Assembly: GCA_030690515.1 (NCBI GenBank)
Contig: JAUYGP010000029.1
Coordinates: 1-10,000 of the forward strand
Source: Giesbergeria sp.
GTDB taxonomy: Bacteria; Pseudomonadota; Gammaproteobacteria; Burkholderiales; Burkholderiaceae_C
DNA length: 10,000 nucleotides
Reading direction: 5' to 3'
The translations under genes were made by a program, and so were the position numbers. The notes beneath the pieces were generated by a model that saw only the letters and a program-made list of their open reading frames with translations, was not told the DNA's origin and made no database searches. How positions within the stretch are numbered: the stretch's first letter is position 1; each line of letters opens with the position of its first letter. Shown piece by piece: positions 4,641-10,000 of the stretch.

Positions 4641-5969
4641 ATGGCGCCTATGCATCCCAACGCCCTTCTGGACGCCTGCGCTGAACTCGTCAGGCTGACC
4701 CTTACTTTTGAACACCCGGCCGATGCCGTGGTGTCCCGTTTCTTTCGTGACCACCGGGGTCTAGGCCAGCGCGAACGCGCAGCCCTGGCTGAGACGGTGT
4801 ACACCGTGCTGCGCAAGAAGCTGCTGTTTGACCACATGTCGCCCTCCGGCTCGGGCCCCAAGGAGCGGCGCATGGCCATCCTGGGCTTTGCCCACTGGCA
4901 GGACGAGGAAGCGCGGCGTGCCAACCCCCAGGCCGTGCATGGTCAGCGCGACTTTTTGCGCGCAGCCTTGAACGACCGCGAGCAGCAGTGGCTGGCGCAG
5001 TGCGACGGTGTACAGGAAGATGAATTGTTAGAGCGCCATCGCCACAACCTGCCCGAATGGCTGGCCCAGCCGCTCAAGGAGCAACTGGGCAGCGAGTTCT
5101 GGCCTCTGGTGGCCTCGCTGGCGCGCAGTGCGCCGCTGGACCTGCGTGTCAATGTTTTGAAGGAAAAACGGGCTGATGTGCAGAAGGAGCTTGCGCAAGC
5201 AGCTATCAAAACAGAAGTAACACCCTATTCACCCTGGGGCTTGCGTGCCAGCGGAAAGCCGCCGCTGGCAAAGCTGCCGGCCTTTGTGCGCGGCGCTATC
5301 GAGGTGCAGGACGAAGGCTCGCAACTGCTGGCCCTGCTGCTCGACGCCAAACGGGGCGAGATGGTGGTCGATTTTTGTGCGGGCGCGGGCGGCAAAACGC
5401 TGGCCATTGGCGCCACCATGCGCAGCACCGGGCGGCTGTATGCCTTTGATGTGGCAGCCCACCGGCTCGATGCCCTCAAACCCCGGATGGCCCGCAGTGG
5501 GTTGTCCAACGTGCACCCCGCCGCCATTGCCCATGAGCGTGACGACCGGGTCAAGCGCCTGGCCGGCAAGATCGACCGGGTGTTGGTCGATGCTCCTTGC
5601 TCGGGGCTGGGCACGCTGCGCCGCAACCCCGACCTGAAATGGCGCCAGACGCCGAAGGCTCTGGAGGAACTGGTGGTCAAGCAGGCGGCCATTCTGGACA
5701 GCAGCGCCCGCCTGCTGAAATCTGGTGGCCGTCTGGTGTACGCCACCTGTAGCGTGCTGCCGCAGGAGAACGAAGCCATTGCCGAAGCCTTTGCGCTACA
5801 GCACCCAGAGTTCACGCCGCTCGATGCCGGCGAACTGCTGGCGCAGCTCAAGGTGCCGGATGCGGCCACGCTGTGCAGCGGCGGGGACACCGGTAGCCGC
5901 TATCTGCGCCTGTGGCCGCACCGCCACCAGACCGATGGTTTCTTTGCAGCGGTGTGGCAGCGGTCCTGA
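4641..5969 (+). CDS. RsmB/NOP-family RNA (cytosine-C5) methyltransferase
   Basis: A 442-residue S-adenosylmethionine-dependent enzyme that should methylate cytosine C5 in RNA. Residues 1 to about 130 look like the helical NusB-like RNA-binding part (LRLTLTFEHPADAVVSRFF, RERAALAETVYTVLR). The catalytic part follows: VQDEGSQLLALLLDAKRGEMVVDFCAGAGGKT (SAM loop near 240-255), VLVDAPCSGLGTLRRNPDLKW with C320, and YATCSVLPQENE with C370. The two cysteines occupy the positions of the catalytic pair in E. coli RsmB. The sequence is of the FCAGAGGKT type, which I recall as a second RsmB-like paralogue in Burkholderiales rather than the rsmB next to fmt, so I give no symbol; 16S rRNA is the likely but unproven substrate. 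Oddity: residues 172-191 coincide with repeat copy C, next to the conserved RVNVLK. The gene lies 48 nt after DUF3579. Confidence 0.92.
   Translation: MAPMHPNALLDACAELVRLTLTFEHPADAVVSRFFRDHRGLGQRERAALAETVYTVLRKKLLFDHMSPSGSGPKERRMAILGFAHWQDEEARRANPQAVHGQRDFLRAALNDREQQWLAQCDGVQEDELLERHRHNLPEWLAQPLKEQLGSEFWPLVASLARSAPLDLRVNVLKEKRADVQKELAQAAIKTEVTPYSPWGLRASGKPPLAKLPAFVRGAIEVQDEGSQLLALLLDAKRGEMVVDFCAGAGGKTLAIGATMRSTGRLYAFDVAAHRLDALKPRMARSGLSNVHPAAIAHERDDRVKRLAGKIDRVLVDAPCSGLGTLRRNPDLKWRQTPKALEELVVKQAAILDSSARLLKSGGRLVYATCSVLPQENEAIAEAFALQHPEFTPLDAGELLAQLKVPDAATLCSGGDTGSRYLRLWPHRHQTDGFFAAVWQRS
5153..5213. repeat. Palindromic repeat-like element, copy C, inside the methyltransferase gene
   Basis: TGTTTTGA (5153-5160) and TCAAAACA (5206-5213) are perfect 8-bp inverted repeats. 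Inside is a perfect 12-bp palindrome GCTTGCGCAAGC (5189-5200) followed by AGCTATCAA, which is also present in the argF copy on the minus strand. The reading frame is kept and the gene has its usual length. The left arm encodes the family-conserved VLK, so part of the symmetry may be coincidence; the right half is the convincing part. Confidence 0.45.
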
Positions 5970-6111
5970 ATCACGTCAACGCGGCGCCTGGATTTGCGTG
6001 CGCGCCACAGTTTGACCGTACAAAAGGTTACACCAAGCCCCCGGACTACCGGTATTCCACTATCATGGATCAACAGTCTTGCCTAAACTATTGATCTGAA
6101 AAGAGTTTGCC
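5970..6111 (+). promoter_or_regulatory. Intergenic region expected to hold the promoter of the pilus cluster
   Basis: This 142-bp gap precedes the first pilus gene. TTGACC (6012-6017) resembles a -35 but no matching -10 stands at 16-18 bp; TATCAT (6061-6066) resembles a -10 without a -35. No strong hairpin with a T-run is seen for the upstream gene. Promoter presence is inferred from position only. Confidence 0.3.
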
Positions 6112-7665
6112 TTGTCTTCCCTCTACCTGGAACACTTTCGGCTGAGTGAAGCTCCCTTTGGGATCACCCCCAATGGGAAATTCTTTTTCGAGGGGCAGGC
6201 CCGGGGCGCCATCTTGGAGGCGCTGCAACACGCAGTGCTGGACGACGACGGCATCATTACCGTGGTGGGCGAGGTGGGCAGCGGTAAAACCATGTTGTGC
6301 CGCATGCTGGCCGAGCGCATGCCACGTGACCGGGTCGATCTGGTTTACCTGGCCAACCCTTCGTTTGGCCCGCGCGAGATTCTGCAGTCCATGGTGGCCG
6401 ATTGGGGCCTGGAGGTGCCCAGCGGGCAGCCACTGGTGCTGGCCATCCAGGCCGCCTTGCTGGAGCGTCATGCGCAGGGGCGCCGTGCCGTGGTCCTGAT
6501 CGACGAGGCACAAGCCATGCCGCCCGAGTCGCTCGAAGAGGTCAAGCTCCTGTCCAACCTGGAAACCGCGCAGCGCAAGCTCTTGCAAATCGTGTTGTTC
6601 GGCCAGCCTGAGCTGGACGACCTGCTGGCGCAGCCCCGACTGCGCCAGGTGCGCGACCGCGTGGTGCACCGGTTTGACCTGCAACCCCTGAACGCTCCTG
6701 ATGCTGCCGCCTATATAGACCACCGTGTGCGCCGCGCCGGGTGGCAGGGCGGTGCGCTGTTCGAACCCAAGGCCTTGCGACAACTGGTTGAGGCCTCCGG
6801 TGGGCGCATCCGCGCTATCCACCTGCTGGCCGACAAGGCCTTGCTGGCCGCTTTTGCGCAGGGTGCCCGCCTGGTCGGCCGGGAGCACGTGCGCATGGCC
6901 ATCGCTGAATTCAGGGCAGGAACGCCCGGCGCATCAGGGCAGCACCGGCCCGCAGGACTGCGGCGCGCGCTGCCCTGGCTGGCCTTCGTTCTGGGGGGGC
7001 TGGTGGTGGGGCTGGCGGTGGGCTATGGCCTGGGCCAGCGCAGCGAGGCTGTGCCCCACCTGCAGCCGACGGCCCTGGGAACTGTGTCCCCGCCTGAGAG
7101 AGTGCCCGACGCATTACCTGCGGTTGCCGCAGAGGCTCCAGCTGTTTCTGCAAGCGTGGCTGCCGTCCCGGACGAACTTGCCTCGGCGCCCCTGGCTGCA
7201 GCGCCTTTGTCGCCGCCAGCACCTGTGGCCCAGCCCGCCATCCCGGTGCACGCTGTGCCTGTCAGTGTCCCGCCTCTTGGGGATGACGCTCTGGCGGCGC
7301 GCTATGCCCATCTGCCGGTGCCGCTGCGTGAAGCGGTGCTGCATACCCGTGCCGTGTTTGATGACCCCGCCCAGGAATTTTGGGTTCTGCAGATCGGCAT
7401 AGCCGGTGATGCTGCCGGAGCACGGCGCCTGCTGGCCCGTGCCAAAGAGGCCGACAGCCCCACCTGGGTGCACGACCGGCAGTACGCCAGCCCGTCGACC
7501 AGCCCGGCCGGGCGTTGGGCGGTGTACACCGGACGCTATGTGTCCCGCGAGACCGCCATGCAGGCCTTGCAGAAGTTCCCGGAACAAACCAAGGTGTACA
7601 GTCCCCTGGTTCGTACACTGGGTCGTTTGCGAACCGAGTCTTACCCTGAGCGTGCGCCCACATGA
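6112..7665 (+). CDS. mshM: MshM/ExeA-type AAA ATPase with membrane anchor and SPOR-like C-terminal domain
   Basis: A 517-residue protein with several parts. The cytosolic N-terminal ATPase opens with YLEHFRLSEAPFGITPNGKFFF, the typical ExeA/MshM start, and has Walker A GEVGSGKT (53-60), Walker B VVLIDEAQ (127-134) and LLSNLET plus GQPELDDLL sensor-like stretches; this AAA part runs to about 265. One transmembrane helix lies at about 286-307 (WLAFVLGGLVVGLAVGYGL), then an Ala/Pro-rich periplasmic linker to about 405. The last domain (about 421-493) has the SPOR-like pattern FWVLQIGI...RWAVYTGRYVSRETAMQALQKFP. Short MshM/ExeA proteins of about 280 residues lack this end as far as I recall; the layout resembles E. 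coli DamX. Role inferred: energised assembly of the secretin through peptidoglycan. Start TTG at 6112 fits the family N-terminus, with AAGAG-like bases a few nt before it. The stop overlaps the next ATG (ATGA). Confidence 0.86.
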   Translation: MSSLYLEHFRLSEAPFGITPNGKFFFEGQARGAILEALQHAVLDDDGIITVVGEVGSGKTMLCRMLAERMPRDRVDLVYLANPSFGPREILQSMVADWGLEVPSGQPLVLAIQAALLERHAQGRRAVVLIDEAQAMPPESLEEVKLLSNLETAQRKLLQIVLFGQPELDDLLAQPRLRQVRDRVVHRFDLQPLNAPDAAAYIDHRVRRAGWQGGALFEPKALRQLVEASGGRIRAIHLLADKALLAAFAQGARLVGREHVRMAIAEFRAGTPGASGQHRPAGLRRALPWLAFVLGGLVVGLAVGYGLGQRSEAVPHLQPTALGTVSPPERVPDALPAVAAEAPAVSASVAAVPDELASAPLAAAPLSPPAPVAQPAIPVHAVPVSVPPLGDDALAARYAHLPVPLREAVLHTRAVFDDPAQEFWVLQIGIAGDAAGARRLLARAKEADSPTWVHDRQYASPSTSPAGRWAVYTGRYVSRETAMQALQKFPEQTKVYSPLVRTLGRLRTESYPERAPT

Positions 7666-9491
7666 ACCGTTTTTTCTCCACGACGCCTTTGTCTTATTTG
7701 CTGAGCGTACACCTGAGACGGCCGGTGCCCATGGTCTGCCTGGCGCTGGTGCTGGCGGGTTGTGCCGTCACACCGCCGACACCTGGCCCCGGTCACTTGC
7801 GTCCTGGCACCGCTGCGCCGGGAGTGCCTCCCGCTCTGGTGGATGCGCCGCTTCTGCCGCCACAGCCCGGCCCCGGGCGCACAAAGGCCGAGCAGTTTTC
7901 GGTCAGCGTGCACAACGTCGATATCCGCAACCTGCTGTTTGCCATTGCCCGCGATGCCCGTCTCAACCTGGACGTGCACCCTGATTTGGCGGGCACCGTC
8001 AGCATCAACGCCATTGACCAGACACTGACCGAAATTCTCGATCGCGCCGCACTGCAGGTGAACATGCGCTACGAGATGGAAGGGCGCAACCTGTTCGTCA
8101 TGCCCGACTCGCCGGTGCTGCGCCACTACCGGGTGGACTACCCCAATGTGGCGCGCGAGGCACGCAGCGCCGTCAGTGCCAGCACCAGCATCGGTGGTGG
8201 CGGGGCCTCTGGGGGGAATAGCTCCAGCAGCTCGCTGGCGAACACGTCCAACAACAAGTTCTGGGAGACGCTGACGCAGAACATCCGTGACCTGCTGCGC
8301 GAAACCGACAAGGTACTGCCCGAAGGGGCGGAGGGCGCTGCTGCACCGGTTGCACCGGTTGCAGCGGCACCGGCAGTCCCGGCGTCCAGCGCGGCAGGTG
8401 CGGCGTCTGTAGCGGCCAAGCCTGCGGCGGCCCCAGCACGTTTTCGGGAGTCGGCATCGGTCATTGCCAACCCCGAAACGGGCGTGATCTCCGTGCGCGC
8501 CACCTACCGCCAGCATATGCGGGTGCGCGAATTCATGGACCGGGTCATGACCAGCGCGGGTCGCCAGGTCATGATTGAGGCCACCATTGTCGAGGTGAAC
8601 CTGTCGGACGAGTACCAGCAAGGCATCAACTGGACGCTGTTTCGGCGCGGCCTGCCTTTTATGCAAGTGGGGCCTGCCGGCAATTCGATGCCGTCCGGCG
8701 TGCCGGTGAGCGGCATCATCCCCAGCATGGCGGCTTTCACGCCCACCTACCAAAGCGCTAGTGGGCTGACGCAGATCAGCGCTGCATTGCGCCTGCTCGA
8801 ATCGTTTGGCAATACCAAGGTGCTCTCCAGTCCGAAGATCAGTGCACTCAACAACCAGGCGGCCCTGCTCAAGGTGACCGAAGACCTGGTGTACTTCACG
8901 CTGGCGGCCAACTACACGCCGGGGCAATCCGGTTCAGCGGCCACGTTCACGATCACCTCCACGCCCAACACGGTGTCGGTGGGGCTGGTCATGAGTGTCA
9001 TGCCCCAGGTGAGCGAGTCCGATCAGGTCACTCTGATGCTGCGGCCCACGTTGTCGCGCGTGGTGGGCTACGTCGAGGACCCCGCAGTGCCTATTTACCT
9101 GGCGCAGGCCCGTTCGGGTGGGATCGATGTGTCCGAGGTCACCAGCCGTATTCCGCAGATCCAGACGCGGGAGATGGAGTCCGTCATCAAGGTTCGCTCG
9201 GGCGATACGGCTGTGCTCGGTGGCCTGATGCGCGAGGAGGTGTCCTCCAGCACAGACCAGACGCCCATCGTGGGCAGCCTGCCGGGCATCGGCGAGCTGT
9301 TCAAGTACAAGAAGCGCAGCAACACCAAGAGCGAACTGGTCATCTTCTTGCGACCCACGGTCGTCAACAGTGCCAGCCTCACAGGAGATTACCAGGCCTT
9401 CGAGCCCCAGTTGAGCGAAGCGCTGCGTCCCATGCCTGAGCGCATGCAAAACGCCCAGCCCCTTGAGCCGGGTGCAAGGAGCCTGCCGTGA
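7662..9491 (+). CDS. mshL: MSHA-type pilus secretin MshL (outer-membrane lipoprotein)
   Basis: A 609-residue member of the PulD/PilQ secretin family, forming the outer-membrane ring through which the pilus leaves the cell. The N-terminus has RR at 19-20, a hydrophobic core and lipobox LAGC with C34 as lipidation site; an internal ATG (residue 24) is a possible alternative start. An STN/N0-type domain follows at about 78-145 (FSVSVHNVDIRNLLFAIAR ... GTVSINAIDQTLTEIL). Then come a Gly/Ser-rich stretch (about 171-197) and an Ala/Pro/Val stretch (about 223-262), an N1-like part (NPETGVISVRATYRQHMRVREFMDRV), the family signature RQVMIEATIVEVNL, and the secretin core with LSSPKISALNNQAALLKV and the C-terminal GDTAVLGGLMREEV and GSLPGIGELFKYK, ending in ELVIFLRPTVV. 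The ATG overlaps the mshM stop and its own stop overlaps the next GTG, so the three genes are translationally coupled. Confidence 0.93.
   Translation: MNRFFSTTPLSYLLSVHLRRPVPMVCLALVLAGCAVTPPTPGPGHLRPGTAAPGVPPALVDAPLLPPQPGPGRTKAEQFSVSVHNVDIRNLLFAIARDARLNLDVHPDLAGTVSINAIDQTLTEILDRAALQVNMRYEMEGRNLFVMPDSPVLRHYRVDYPNVAREARSAVSASTSIGGGGASGGNSSSSSLANTSNNKFWETLTQNIRDLLRETDKVLPEGAEGAAAPVAPVAAAPAVPASSAAGAASVAAKPAAAPARFRESASVIANPETGVISVRATYRQHMRVREFMDRVMTSAGRQVMIEATIVEVNLSDEYQQGINWTLFRRGLPFMQVGPAGNSMPSGVPVSGIIPSMAAFTPTYQSASGLTQISAALRLLESFGNTKVLSSPKISALNNQAALLKVTEDLVYFTLAANYTPGQSGSAATFTITSTPNTVSVGLVMSVMPQVSESDQVTLMLRPTLSRVVGYVEDPAVPIYLAQARSGGIDVSEVTSRIPQIQTREMESVIKVRSGDTAVLGGLMREEVSSSTDQTPIVGSLPGIGELFKYKKRSNTKSELVIFLRPTVVNSASLTGDYQAFEPQLSEALRPMPERMQNAQPLEPGARSLP
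9476..9481 (+). promoter_or_regulatory. Strong Shine-Dalgarno AAGGAG deciding a GTG start
   Basis: AAGGAG lies inside the 3' end of mshL, 6 nt before GTG 9488. It supports GTG, overlapping the mshL TGA as GTGA, as the true start of the next gene. Confidence 0.75.
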
Positions 9492-10000
9492 GTCTGCTGC
9501 TCGATGCCCTGCAACGCAGCGAGCAACGCCCGCTGACCCTGGCACCCACCGAGGACACCGTCACGCAGGCGGCGCCCGAAGCCGCTGCTCCAGCGGCTGG
9601 AGCCCAGAATCCCGCCCCCGGTGCGGCCGCATCCACACACCCTGCGGCCACGGCGACTGCACGCCAGGCTGCGCAGGCCATGGTGGGCGCAACGGCACCA
9701 TCCCCCGCACCGGCTCCCCAGGCGCGGGTGCGCAGGTTGATCCTCAGTTTGGTGTTGGGGCTGGGGCTTGCGGTGGTGAGCTGGTTCGGCTGGCAATACT
9801 GGCAGTCTTCTCAACGTTCCTTATTGGCCGTGACCCCGCCTACCGCGCAGCCTGCGGGGGGTGATGCGGTCGCGCCAGTGCCTGTCGACGCTGCCACGCC
9901 CGCCGATGGCGAGGCCGCTACAGACCCAGCCTCCGCCGCCGGGGGCGACGTGCCCGACGCCGCAGCTCCAGCGGTGGTGGGCGCCGCGCCGCCGCCAGAT
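9488..10000 (+). CDS. Bitopic Ala/Pro-rich pilus-cluster protein in MshN/GspB position (partial, 3' end outside window)
   Basis: 171 residues are visible. The N-terminus MSLLLDALQRSEQR matches the short cytosolic motif (MSLLxDALxRAE type) that I recall from MshN- and GspB-like proteins. An Ala/Pro-rich cytosolic stretch (about 20-78) is followed by RVRR and one transmembrane helix at about 84-105 (LILSLVLGLGLAVVSWFGW), giving an N-in, C-out inner-membrane topology. The visible periplasmic part is again Ala/Pro-rich with no domain yet; tetratricopeptide repeats, as in MshN, would be expected past the window edge but are not seen. Its place directly after the secretin, with GTGA overlap, suggests it links the inner membrane to the secretin. 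Base composition is very GC-rich and low-complexity, so homology inside the linker would be uninformative. Confidence 0.8.
   Translation, partial: MSLLLDALQRSEQRPLTLAPTEDTVTQAAPEAAAPAAGAQNPAPGAAASTHPAATATARQAAQAMVGATAPSPAPAPQARVRRLILSLVLGLGLAVVSWFGWQYWQSSQRSLLAVTPPTAQPAGGDAVAPVPVDAATPADGEAATDPASAAGGDVPDAAAPAVVGAAPPPD

Noticed and set aside
8343..8362. Tandem GCACCGGTT units in mshL
   Set aside because: Two copies in an Ala/Pro/Val linker; ordinary low-complexity coding sequence.
8754..8763. AAGCGCTAG in mshL resembling the repeat core
   Set aside because: Only about nine bases match, with no flanking arms; the codons fit normal secretin sequence.
7641..8927. 428-residue minus-strand open frame opposite mshL
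   Set aside because: The translation is Arg- and His-rich without domains, while the plus-strand frame is a full secretin with lipobox and signature motifs.
1..10000. CRISPR arrays, tRNA or rRNA genes, integrases, phage or defence genes
   Set aside because: I looked for regularly spaced repeats, cloverleaf-like sequences and mobile-element proteins on both strands and saw none.

Overview
The window is GC-rich chromosomal DNA. Its gene content and protein sequences point to a betaproteobacterium of the order Burkholderiales, most likely family Comamonadaceae (Acidovorax/Rhodoferax/Polaromonas-like). This rests on protein-family recognition and on a short palindromic repeat that I recall as common in that family. 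No database search was run.

Layout. (i) 1-489, minus strand: the 5' part of a periplasmic branched-chain-amino-acid-type ABC substrate-binding protein, cut by the window edge. (ii) 490-945: a gene-poor gap with an AGAGAAC/GTTCTCT inverted repeat and, at its right end, a palindromic repeat. (iii) 946-4014, minus strand: a compact gene set read argD -> argF -> HD-domain phosphohydrolase -> YkgJ-like cysteine-cluster protein, with gaps of 5 and 8 nt and one ATGA overlap. It is probably one operon that starts in the 4015-4265 divergent region. (iv) Plus strand from 4266: a DUF3579-family protein, then an RsmB/NOP-type RNA cytosine-C5 methyltransferase. (v) 6112 to the window end, plus strand: three overlapping genes of an MSHA-type (type IV-like) pilus cluster. 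These are an ExeA/MshM-type AAA ATPase with a membrane anchor and a SPOR-like C-terminus, the MshL secretin lipoprotein, and the N-terminal part of a bitopic Ala/Pro-rich protein in the MshN/GspB position.

How the genes work together. ArgD and ArgF supply consecutive products of arginine biosynthesis (N-acetylornithine formation, then citrulline from ornithine). The two small genes downstream are co-transcribed passengers of unknown link. In the pilus cluster the inner-membrane ATPase, the outer-membrane secretin and the bitopic protein are plausible parts of one envelope-spanning machine, and their start/stop overlaps imply coupled translation.

The most notable signal not explained by ordinary genes is a short palindromic element present in up to three copies. 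One copy (2192-2257) lies inside argF, is exactly 66 bp, keeps the frame, and has 15-bp terminal inverted repeats with one mismatch. One (about 902-965) sits at the 3' end of the YkgJ gene and supplies its stop codon, apparently shortening the protein. One (5153-5213) lies in the methyltransferase gene. The divergent 4015-4265 region also holds three separate dyad symmetries that look like operators or leader hairpins.
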